Below, in pieces: positions 18,804-26,549 of a stretch of DNA of 47,381 nt. Under the pieces are notes generated by a model. The model searched no databases, was not told the DNA's origin, and saw only the letters and a program-made list of their open reading frames with translations. Numbering within the stretch: position 1 is the first letter of the stretch; every line of letters begins with the position of its first letter. The position numbers and the translations under genes were made by a program. Source of the DNA: Pseudomonas sp. ERMR1:02 (GTDB taxonomy: Bacteria > Pseudomonadota > Gammaproteobacteria > Pseudomonadales > Pseudomonadaceae); contig NZ_NKJI01000033.1 in NCBI RefSeq assembly GCF_002277815.1, positions 1-47,381 on the forward strand, in the 5' to 3' direction.

Positions 18804-20039
18804 CTACGAATGGCTGGTACCCAGTGGCACACTCTGCGCAGGATTTACCTGGGGGATTTCCGCATGGGGCATGAAGAACATGGTGATCGTTGCCAAGGCA
18901 AAGAAGCCTGCGCAGACCAGCAGCCCCAATGCCAGGCTGTAACTGGTGGCAATACCACTCAACAGTAATGGGGCAAACGCCGCCAGGCCGCGGCCGAAGT
19001 TGAAGCAAAAGCCGGCGCCAATAGTGCGCACCCGGGTGGGGTAAAGGGCGCTGAAGTACGACGCGAAGAGGCTGGCAAAGGCATAGAAGAAGGCATAGAC
19101 CGGCCCCAGCCAGAACAGGATGGCGTTCTGTGTGGTCAGCGCATAAATCGACAGCATGACGGCACTGCCCAGCAGCGAAAGCAACGTAGCGTTTCTTTTA
19201 CCGATGTGGTCGGCAATAAAGCCGAACGCGTTAATCCCGATGAACGCGCCAATGTTCAGGATCGCCATGAAATTGGCCATCATGCCAATGTTCAGACCGC
19301 GCTCTTGCACCAGGTAGGTCGGCAACCAAGTGCTCGCGCCCCAGAAGCCGATGACTGCGCAACTGGCTGCCAGGGTACCCAACAGGGTCAGCCGCAGCAG
19401 TTCAGGGGAAAAGATTTCGCTGACCGAGACGCGCATTTGAAGTTTGGGGTTGGCAAGGCTCTTGGCCTTCTGCTCTTGCCATTCCCGGGATTCAGGAACA
19501 AAGCAAAAGAGGTAGGCCACAGGAATCAGCGTCGAGATACCCGCCACCATAAACAGCATCTTCCAGTCCGGCAGGTAGCTTGCCGCGGCCATTGCCGCGA
19601 TCGCGGCTCCGATCGGGAAGGAACTCAGCACAAAACCGGTCGCTCTTGCACGCTGATGCGCAGGCCAGGTCTCCGTCACATAGGCCGAGACAATGCCCCA
19701 GACACCCCCCAGCCCCAATCCGGAAAGGAAGCGAAGCAACAGAAGCAAGGCCCAACTGTGGGTAGTTGAAACCAGGGTGGTCAGTACACCAAACACAATC
19801 AGCGATATGAGCAGTGCCTTGCGTCGACCAAAGTTATCGGAGTACCAGCCGGTGGTGATGCTGCTAAAACCGATACCCAGCAGTGTCGCCGAAGCGAGCA
19901 TACCGGCCTCGTTGAAGCTCAGGCCGAGATCCTGACGGATCACCGGCAGCGCGATGGTCAGCAGGATGATCTCCATGGCATCGAACAGATACGCCAGGAA
20001 ACCGCCGACAAGCACATGCCATTTCGAAATGGATTTCAT
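18804..20039 (-). CDS. MFS transporter (aromatic acid-type)
   Basis: A 411-residue major facilitator with twelve likely membrane segments. MFS motif A occurs as GWYSDNFGRRKALL between segments 2 and 3, and the related GFIADHIGKRNATL lies in the second half. LRFLSGLGLGGVWGIVSAYV is the conserved segment 4 region. It lies in the leftward operon after the nitroreductase-like gene, and the operon content suggests uptake of an aromatic or acidic growth substrate. It is intact, in contrast to the other MFS gene in the window. Confidence 0.9.
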   Translation of the reverse strand: MKSISKWHVLVGGFLAYLFDAMEIILLTIALPVIRQDLGLSFNEAGMLASATLLGIGFSSITTGWYSDNFGRRKALLISLIVFGVLTTLVSTTHSWALLLLLRFLSGLGLGGVWGIVSAYVTETWPAHQRARATGFVLSSFPIGAAIAAMAAASYLPDWKMLFMVAGISTLIPVAYLFCFVPESREWQEQKAKSLANPKLQMRVSVSEIFSPELLRLTLLGTLAASCAVIGFWGASTWLPTYLVQERGLNIGMMANFMAILNIGAFIGINAFGFIADHIGKRNATLLSLLGSAVMLSIYALTTQNAILFWLGPVYAFFYAFASLFASYFSALYPTRVRTIGAGFCFNFGRGLAAFAPLLLSGIATSYSLALGLLVCAGFFALATITMFFMPHAEIPQVNPAQSVPLGTSHS

Positions 20040-20155
20040 CGTGTTTTTCCTTGTTTTTGTTGTTGTTTTGCCAGTCCGATTGATCGGGCGCGATGAGCCA
20101 TGACGCGCAATCAGTCGGGCTGGAGGATTTGCTCGTTCACAGGGTGGGTGGAGCG

Positions 20156-20779
20156 TTACAGCAGCGTGCAGGCCTCCTCGAAACCCAGGCGAGGGCTTCG
20201 CGAAAACAGCTTGGCGGGGTCGCCATAACCGAGGTTGCAGAGGAAGTTCGACTTGACCTGCATGCCCGGGAAGCTGGCTGCCTGACCGTTATCGGCGGCG
20301 AAGAATGCCCTGTCGACCTGGTCATGATCGAAGCCGGACATCGGCCCACAGTCCAGTCCCAGGGCGCGCGCCGCGAGGATGAAGTAGCCGCCTTGCATCG
20401 AACTGTTGCGTAGCGCCGTGGACTCGATCAATTCCGGCTGCCCGGCGAACCAGCCGCGCACGCCGGGGTTGTGTGGAAACAGCTTGGGCAACAGCTCGTG
20501 GAAGCGTGTGTCATAACCGATGATGGCGGTCACTGGCGCGCTCAACGTCTTTTCAATGTTGCCGGCGCTCAGTGCCGGAAGCAGGCGCCGTTTAGCCTCG
20601 GTGCTGCGCACAAACACGATACGTGCCGGACAACCATTAGCGCTGGTCGGGCCCCAACGCATCAGGTCGTACAGGTTTTTCAGTGTGTCATCGCTCACGG
20701 GCTGATCCAGCCAGCCGTTCTGACTTCGGGCCTGGCGAAACAGCAGGTCGAGCCCCTGCTCTGTCATTGCTTTATTCAT
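20156..20779 (-). CDS. RutE-like nitroreductase family protein (malonic semialdehyde reductase-like)
   Basis: A 207-residue nitroreductase-fold protein strikingly similar to E. coli RutE: RWGPTSANGCPARIVFVRS, LGLDCGPMSGFDHDQVD, NLGYGDPAKLFSRSPRL and final FEEACTLL. RutE reduces malonic semialdehyde to 3-hydroxypropionate in pyrimidine breakdown, using flavin and NADPH. ATG at 20779 has GAGGA ten bases upstream, so the longer open frame to 20860 is not used. It lies 24 bases... downstream of the extradiol dioxygenase gene on the same strand. No other rut genes are present, so in this operon it may reduce a different short aldehyde or enone. Confidence 0.88.
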   Translation of the reverse strand: MNKAMTEQGLDLLFRQARSQNGWLDQPVSDDTLKNLYDLMRWGPTSANGCPARIVFVRSTEAKRRLLPALSAGNIEKTLSAPVTAIIGYDTRFHELLPKLFPHNPGVRGWFAGQPELIESTALRNSSMQGGYFILAARALGLDCGPMSGFDHDQVDRAFFAADNGQAASFPGMQVKSNFLCNLGYGDPAKLFSRSPRLGFEEACTLL

Positions 20780-20802
20780 AGCATCGGTCCTCTTGAGATA
20801 GG

Positions 20803-21798
20803 TCAACTGCGCCGCTGGCGGGACGCCGTAGACCGGGGAGCGGTGTGCTGGGCTTCGCATTTACCGCCCAGGAAATACTCCACCGACATGGGAGGGCCCC
20901 ACTGGTAGAGACTATCGTCGCAGGCTTGGGTGAAGCCGGAAGGTGAGTCCTGATTAAACAAATCGCCGTCGGTAAAATGCTCGATGAGGTTGCCGGACGG
21001 GTCACTCCAGTAGTCGAAGATCTGGCTGCCCAACACATGTCGGCCAACGCCCCAAAATGGCGACCAGCCTTGTTGGGTCATCCAGGCATGTCCCAGGCAC
21101 TGTGCGTCGAAGTCTTGAACCTCGTAGGAAACGTGATGGACAAAGTCCTTTTCCGCCTGGAACAGGGCGATGGTGTGATGGTCGGTCCATGCACTCCCAC
21201 GATTCAATCGCAGGAAGGCTGCAGCCGGGCAGTCCCGATTTGGTTCTTCAACCACCAGATCGGAGGGCAGCATGCCAAGCACCTGCTTGTACCAGTCCAA
21301 GTGCGCGACCATGTCTTGCACGCCGATTGCCGCATGGCCGAGACGCAACACTTGCGCGGCGCCTTTATTGGGCCGTTGCACATCGCCGAAGCGCTGTTTC
21401 TCTTGCGCCGAGTTGAGAGTCAACGCCGCGCGCAGGGTTAATGAACCCACCGTTTCAATGCCGTGGACCAACTCGATCCGGCGGCCGGACGGGTCGTGCA
21501 GCGCCACGTATTGCCCACCTCCGGGGCCATCCAGTGCGTGGATGGCTGATGCCCCCGGCAGCTGTGTTGCCTGGTGCAGGTCGTCGAGACTCTCGACGGC
21601 GAACGCAATGGCACCAAAGCTGCTGTGTTCAGATTTCTCGGCGATATACACATAGGGCAGCGAACAAGCGCCACGCAGGTAAAGCCGCTGTTCGGTTCGG
21701 TGCATGACGACCAGACCGAAATCAGTCAGAAAACGTTCGATCACGGCGAGATCGGGATGACGGTAGACGACGTGGTTGATGTCTTTTATCTGCAACAC
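20803..21798 (-). CDS. Type I extradiol (VOC-fold) ring-cleavage dioxygenase
   Basis: A 331-residue two-domain VOC protein of the 2,3-dihydroxybiphenyl/catechol 2,3-dioxygenase type. The likely Fe(II) ligands are the His in LRLGHAAIGVQDM near residue 153, the second His in FVHHVSYEV near 218, and the Glu in GNLIEHFTDGD near 280. The non-catalytic N-terminal half opens INHVVYRHPDLAVIERF. It would cleave a catechol next to its hydroxyl groups. It lies downstream of an FAH-family hydrolase gene, and a second VOC dioxygenase occurs in the opposite operon. GGAGGAAC lies just before the start codon. Confidence 0.87.
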   Translation of the reverse strand: MLQIKDINHVVYRHPDLAVIERFLTDFGLVVMHRTEQRLYLRGACSLPYVYIAEKSEHSSFGAIAFAVESLDDLHQATQLPGASAIHALDGPGGGQYVALHDPSGRRIELVHGIETVGSLTLRAALTLNSAQEKQRFGDVQRPNKGAAQVLRLGHAAIGVQDMVAHLDWYKQVLGMLPSDLVVEEPNRDCPAAAFLRLNRGSAWTDHHTIALFQAEKDFVHHVSYEVQDFDAQCLGHAWMTQQGWSPFWGVGRHVLGSQIFDYWSDPSGNLIEHFTDGDLFNQDSPSGFTQACDDSLYQWGPPMSVEYFLGGKCEAQHTAPRSTASRQRRS

Positions 21799-21988
21799 GA
21801 TAGTTCCTCCACGGCCGCTTCCAGAGTGCTGTCTCTAAAAACGGGCCGTCAGCAAAAATCAAGGCAGCCGGGTCCGTGAACTGCAAAGCAATTCGCAAGA
21901 AAGGTGGCCACCATGAATCGGAGAGTCAGCGGTCGACCCAGTCGGGGCAGTGACTCCGCTATCTCGAAAGTAAGGCTGACGCTTGGCT

Positions 21989-22855
21989 TCAGGCCGGTGA
22001 TTGTTCGTCGGCGATCAGATTGCTCAGCGTGCCGAGCCCTTCGATCTCTACGGTGCACAGATCGCCAGGTTTCATGAACAGTGGCGGACGACGCGCCCAG
22101 CCGATCCCCGCGGGTGTACCGGTGACAATGACATCACCGGGCTCCAGGGTGACCGCTTCACTGAGGATGGAAATCAGGTCGACGACGCTGAAGACCATGT
22201 CGGCGGTGTTGCCCTGCTGCACGATTGCCCCATTGAGGCGCGTCACCAGATTCAGGCCGCTTGCCCCTGGCGGCAGTTCGTCGGCACTGACGAAGGTCGG
22301 GCCAAACGCGCCGGTAGCATCGAAGTTCTTGCCAATCGTCCATTGCGGCGATTTGAACTGGTAATCACGGATCGAGGCTTCGTTGAAGATCGCATAACCC
22401 GCAACATGATCCAGAGCACGATCCTTGGCGATATGTCGGCCACCGGTACCGATGACGACCGCCAGCTCACCTTCGAAATCCAGTTGCTCGGAGATACGGG
22501 GACGAATGATGGGTTCGCCATGGCCAATCAGGCTAGAGGCGAAGCGAGGAAAAAACGTTGGGTAGGAAGGCTGCTCGTACGGGCTTTCCCTGGTGTGATC
22601 GGCATAATTCAAGCCGACACAGACTATCTTGCCCGGACGTTCGAGAGGTGGCAGGTAACGTATGTTTGACGGATCAAGCAAACGCGCATCGCTCAAGCGC
22701 TCATGGGCGGCTTTCAATGCGCCCTCGCCTGCCGCGAGCAGATCATGGAGCGAGCCCGGGTAGCCGGTTTCGTTTTCGTTCAAGCCGCGCAGAATGCCCG
22801 CTTGCTCAATACCCAGGCCTTTGGTAGTGCCTTCTACGAATTGTACAAAACGCAT
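21989..22855 (-). CDS. FAH-family hydrolase (first copy)
   Basis: A 288-residue fumarylacetoacetate hydrolase-family protein. GKIVCVGLNYADHTRESPY opens the catalytic domain near residue 75. LDFEGELAVVIG supplies the E-x-E metal ligands, and YAIFNEASIRDYQ with GKNFDATGAFGP is typical of this branch. DVIVTGTPAGIG is near the end. It is the first gene of the leftward operon, directly behind the palindrome at 22893. Family members act as hydrolases, decarboxylases or isomerases on 2-oxo acids from ring cleavage. It is clearly paralogous to the FAH gene at 24653, with long identical stretches. The precise reaction is open. Confidence 0.88.
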   Translation of the reverse strand: MRFVQFVEGTTKGLGIEQAGILRGLNENETGYPGSLHDLLAAGEGALKAAHERLSDARLLDPSNIRYLPPLERPGKIVCVGLNYADHTRESPYEQPSYPTFFPRFASSLIGHGEPIIRPRISEQLDFEGELAVVIGTGGRHIAKDRALDHVAGYAIFNEASIRDYQFKSPQWTIGKNFDATGAFGPTFVSADELPPGASGLNLVTRLNGAIVQQGNTADMVFSVVDLISILSEAVTLEPGDVIVTGTPAGIGWARRPPLFMKPGDLCTVEIEGLGTLSNLIADEQSPA

Positions 22856-22892
22856 GATCTGTACCTCTATTGTTCTTATGTATTTTTGTAAT

Positions 22893-22913
22893 GGTACGGT
22901 ACGTTACCGTACC
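22893..22913. promoter_or_regulatory. Palindromic operator, probably TetR-type
   Basis: A perfect inverted repeat, GGTACGGTA and TACCGTACC with spacer CGT, lies 37 bases before the first FAH gene, in the gap shared with the divergent TetR gene. Position, length and symmetry are those of a TetR-family operator, so the adjacent TetR protein is the likely binder, repressing both the operon and itself. Confidence 0.75.
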
Positions 22914-23090
22914 CTGTGGCGAAAAATGCACCCAAACGAAAGACTGGTCAAGAGTGCTGACCACCTTTTTTATAAATTTTTTGCGCTGACTTATACGCAC
23001 GATGCACGCCTGTCCGGCTGGAAGGCATAACTAGAGCGGCGTAGGCTATGGCGAACTTCGCAGCCTACAATTCAGGAATACCCGAGCCAC

Positions 23091-23726
23091 ATGGAATCAC
23101 CTACCCCCAAACAGGCAGCAAAGCGTCAAAGCATTCTCAAAGTAGCGACCGACATGTTTCTCACGGATGGCTATTCCGGGGTCAGCGTCGACGGGCTTGT
23201 CGCAAAAACCGGCGGATCAAAGCGCACGATCTATAGCTATTTTGGCGGCAAGGAGGGATTGTTCGCCGCGATTATCGAGCAGCTCTGTGCAGAGAACGTC
23301 AGCCCCCTCACCCATATGGATCTCAAGCAAAGACCCTTGCAGGAAGCTCTGTCGACCATTGCGGCGATCTTCCTGGACGTTGTGCTTTCGCCGCGTACCA
23401 TTGCCCTGCACCGCCTGATCGTTGCTGAGGCGCTGCGTGCTCCGGAAGCGGCGCAGTCGTTCTTTGACGCAGCACCGGCGACGGCTTACAACTGCCTGGC
23501 GGAGTATTTCATCTGGGCCGAAGAATCCGGGCTGATCGCTCCGGGCAACGCCCATACGCGCGCGAAGATTTTCCTCGACGCCCTGACAGGCGATCTGCAA
23601 CTGCGCTGCTTGCTTGGGCTTGGCAAGCGCCCTTCGAAATCGGAGCGCGAGCACTTGATCACTGAGACCATCTCCATTTTCATCAACGGGTTGTTGCCAG
23701 TGGAGCGAGAATCAGCCCTCCTCTGA
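23091..23726 (+). CDS. TetR/AcrR-family transcriptional regulator
   Basis: A 211-residue regulator. The N-terminal helix-turn-helix spans about residues 10-57 (ILKVATDMFLTDGYSGVSVD, then KRTIYSYFGGKEGLFAAII), the standard TetR pattern. The C-terminal part, with TIALHRLIVAEALRAPE, matches AcrR-like ligand domains. It is transcribed away from the leftward operon and shares with it a 235-base gap that holds a 21-base palindrome. It probably represses that operon until an aromatic ligand binds. Its end is 15 bases from the end of the convergent GntR gene. Confidence 0.9.
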   Translation: MESPTPKQAAKRQSILKVATDMFLTDGYSGVSVDGLVAKTGGSKRTIYSYFGGKEGLFAAIIEQLCAENVSPLTHMDLKQRPLQEALSTIAAIFLDVVLSPRTIALHRLIVAEALRAPEAAQSFFDAAPATAYNCLAEYFIWAEESGLIAPGNAHTRAKIFLDALTGDLQLRCLLGLGKRPSKSEREHLITETISIFINGLLPVERESALL

Positions 23727-23741
23727 TCATTGTGACAACCA

Positions 23742-24479
23742 TCACCTCTTCTGGGTTTTCCCTGCCGAGCCAGCGCTGACCTGGAGCAACTCATGGGTCA
23801 GAACCCGCTGAGTGGTTTCCTCATAATGTGCAGAGAGAATTTCACACGCCGCCTTGATGTCCTTACTCAGAGCAGCTTCAAGCAGGCTCTTGTGTTCTCC
23901 CCGTACGTCGCGTGAATCGCTGTCGGAGTAATGCATGGCAAGCAGACGATAACGCGCCGTCTGGTCGCGCAGCGTTGCGGCAAAACGCAACAGCCAAGAT
24001 GAGCCGCAGCTGGACAATAGTGCTTTGTGAAAGGCGTCGTGGGCGACTTCCCACTCAGGTTTAAGCAGACGCTCCGCCCCCTCGATGACTGGCAAACGAT
24101 CAAGGCGATGATGCGCAGCGATCACCCTGCTCTCCCACTCCACATCGCCCTGACTGATCGACAAAGTCAGCGCCCTGCATTCGATATGCAGTCGAGTGTC
24201 CGTGATGTCACGGATCTCCTGAGCGGAAATGTGGCCAACACTGAAGCCTTTCTGGTCCTCAGCATCGACGAATCCCGTCGCCGCCAATCGCGATAGCGCC
24301 TCGCGCAACGGAATTACCCCGGCGTCATAGAAGTCCGCCAACTCTTTGAGGCGCAATCGGCTGCCGGGCATCAGCCGCCCATTGATGATGTCCTCGCGAA
24401 CTTGCACCTCCAGCTGCGACGCCATGGTGCGCTTCTCGAGAGCTTCACTTCTATTGGGCCATTGTTCGGGTTGATTCAT
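23742..24479 (-). CDS. GntR-family (FadR subfamily, FCD domain) regulator
   Basis: A 245-residue regulator. The winged helix covers about residues 20-85 (REDIINGRLMPGSRLRLKEL, GVIPLREALSRLAATGFVD). The FCD ligand-binding domain follows (EIRDITDTRLHIECRAL, then HDAFHKALLSSCGSSWLL, RGEHKSLLEAA), with Asp and His residues that bind metal in this family. It is divergent from the rightward FAH operon and convergent with TetR. It most likely controls the rightward operon from the shared AT-rich gap at 24480-24652. Confidence 0.9.
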   Translation of the reverse strand: MNQPEQWPNRSEALEKRTMASQLEVQVREDIINGRLMPGSRLRLKELADFYDAGVIPLREALSRLAATGFVDAEDQKGFSVGHISAQEIRDITDTRLHIECRALTLSISQGDVEWESRVIAAHHRLDRLPVIEGAERLLKPEWEVAHDAFHKALLSSCGSSWLLRFAATLRDQTARYRLLAMHYSDSDSRDVRGEHKSLLEAALSKDIKAACEILSAHYEETTQRVLTHELLQVSAGSAGKTQKR

Positions 24480-24549
24480 GGAAAAGCATCATCCAGCGAC
24501 GGTTGTGACCAAATCATACACAGGGCACAGATTAATAGAAAATAACTAA

Positions 24550-24578
24550 AAAATATATTGTAGTTGACGGTATATTTT
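24550..24578. promoter_or_regulatory. AT-rich inverted repeat in the GntR/FAH promoter gap
   Basis: AAAATATA and TATATTTT form an 8-base inverted repeat around a 13-base spacer in the gap between the GntR regulator and the second FAH gene. It could be part of an operator or a promoter. It lacks the TGGT-ACCA core typical of FadR-type sites, so the assignment is weak. Confidence 0.3.
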
Positions 24579-24652
24579 ATGGCGTTAGCTTTTTGTCCTA
24601 CAAGCCATCCCATTTCTGGTGCGGCTTCAACCACAACAAGAGGCTCAACCCC

Positions 24653-25486
24653 ATGCGATACGTTTACTTCAACCATCAAGGCCGAGCGGTGCTTGGTGTA
24701 CGCACTGCCGATGGCGTCAAAGTGCTGGGCGAAGAGACGCTGGAGTCATTGCTCGAACGTGGTGTGGACCTGGCTACCTATGGCGCGAACGCCCAAGGCC
24801 CTATTGTCGAAATTGACGAACTGGACTACCTGCCGTTGATGTGCAAACCGGGAAAAATCATTTGTGTAGGCTTGAACTACGCCGATCACACCAAAGAGTC
24901 TCCCTACGCTCAGCCGGACTACCCAACGCTTTTCCCGCGGTTCAACAGCAGCCTGACGGCGCACAACAAGCCACTGGTTCGTCCGAAAATATCCGACACG
25001 CTGGACTACGAGGGCGAAATGGCAGTAGTCCTGAAGAGCGGTGGTCGCCACATTCCGAAAGATAAAGCCCTTGACCATGTCGCGGGCTACGCACTGTTCA
25101 ATGAAGGGTCGGTGCGCGACTACCAGTTCAAATCGCCGCAATGGACCGTAGGCAAAAACTTCGACGACACCGGTGCATTCGGGCCCGATTTGGTCACTGC
25201 CGATGAATTGCCAGCTGGTGGCAAGGGTTTGCTGCTGGAAACCCGAGTGAATGGAAAAGTCGTTCAGTCCGCCAACACCAATGACATGCTTTTTGATGTA
25301 GCGACTGTCATCTCCACCCTCAGTGAAGCGGTCACTCTGGAAGCCGGCGACGTAATTGTCAGCGGCACCCCGGCGGGCGTCGGCTTCGGCATGAACCCCA
25401 AGGTCTACCTCAAGCCTGGTGATGTCGTCGAGGTGTCAATCGAAGGTATCGGCAAGCTGATCAATCCGGTGATCGACGAAGCGTAG
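24653..25486 (+). CDS. FAH-family hydrolase (second copy)
   Basis: A 277-residue fumarylacetoacetate hydrolase-family enzyme, paralogous to the copy at 21989-22855 (both contain CVGLNYADHT and HVAGYA, then RDYQFKSPQWT). LDYEGEMAVVLK holds the E-x-E metal site and DVIVSGTPAGVG the C-terminal loop. The start at 24653 (MRYVYFNHQGRAVLG) has AGAGG upstream, while the open frame extends back without family similarity. It is the first gene of the rightward catabolic operon. It should process the 2-hydroxy-6-oxo or acylpyruvate product of the dioxygenase encoded next. Confidence 0.9.
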   Translation: MRYVYFNHQGRAVLGVRTADGVKVLGEETLESLLERGVDLATYGANAQGPIVEIDELDYLPLMCKPGKIICVGLNYADHTKESPYAQPDYPTLFPRFNSSLTAHNKPLVRPKISDTLDYEGEMAVVLKSGGRHIPKDKALDHVAGYALFNEGSVRDYQFKSPQWTVGKNFDDTGAFGPDLVTADELPAGGKGLLLETRVNGKVVQSANTNDMLFDVATVISTLSEAVTLEAGDVIVSGTPAGVGFGMNPKVYLKPGDVVEVSIEGIGKLINPVIDEA

Positions 25487-25571
25487 TGATAAAAACAGCC
25501 CATGCCGACCCGCATGGCTCGACAACAAGAAGGCGGCCCGATGCAGGCCGCAAAAGTTGGAGGAATACGTA

Positions 25572-26509
25572 ATGACCTTGTTAGACAAGGCATTGGACGG
25601 TTCGCCCCGCCCGTTGGGGGTCCACTCGCTGGACCACTACGCCCTGGATGTGCCCTGCCTGGAAACCGCCCGGGATTTCTACACCTGCTTTGGCCTGGAT
25701 GTCCGCGAGGAAGCCGATACGCTGGTACTGCGTACCTTCGGTGATCCGCACCCGTGGGCTTACCTGCACAAAGGCCACTCCAAAAATCTGCGGCACATTG
25801 CCTTCGGAGCCTATGCCGAGGATCTGCTCGCATTACGGGAAAAAGTGATATCTGAAGGTTGCGAGGTGTCGTTACTCGCTGATCAAGGTTTCCGCTTCGT
25901 GGCCCCGGATGGTGTTTCAGTCGAGGTGCGGCGCGCTGCCAAAGTCACTCCCGACTGCAAGCCTGCCGTCAGTTTCGAAAGCTGCGCCGGTGGCGAGCGC
26001 GGGTCGCCCTATCGCCGTCATGCGGCGCAAGTACGACCACGACGTTTGTCACACATCATGCTGTTCACCCCGGACCTGGCACGGATTATCGAGTTTTACA
26101 AACTGGCACTGGGTATTCGCCTGTCGGACCGCTCGGAACACATCGTCGCCTTTATGCACACGGTACATGGCGCGGACCATCACACCGTTGCCTTTGTGCA
26201 GTCGCAAGCCCCCGGCTTCCATCACTGCAGCTGGGACGTCGCTTCGGTCAATGAGGTGGGCCTGGGCGCCATGCGCATGGCCGATCAGGGCTGGAAGCAA
26301 GGATGGGCTTCGGCAGACACGTGCTGGGTTCCAACTATTTCTACTACGTACGTGACCCATGGGGCAGCTACAGCGAGTACTCCTGCGACATCGACTTTGT
26401 CCCTCCTGGCATTGAATGGGAAGCCGGGAACCATCCGCCCGAGGATTCGCTGTATCTCTGGGGGCCGGATGTGCCTGACGAGTTCATTGTCAACTACGAA
26501 GCCCTATGA
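25572..26509 (+). pseudogene. Type I extradiol (VOC-fold) dioxygenase, frameshifted
   Basis: A two-domain extradiol dioxygenase of 312 residues after restoring one G at 26305-26307. The probable Fe(II) ligands are the His in RLSHIMLFTPD, the second His of PGFHHCSWDV and the Glu in SYSEYSCDID. The last lies beyond the break, so the enzyme as written would be inactive. The start is at 25572, eight bases after GGAGG. Because of the lost base, the reading frame runs on into the following hydroxylase and makes a false fusion. The real C-terminus (DEFIVNYEAL) ends at 26509. A sequencing error is the likeliest cause. Confidence 0.85.
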
Positions 26510-26549
26510 GTCGGTCCGTTACACAAGAACAAGATCGCGGAGCAAAGAA

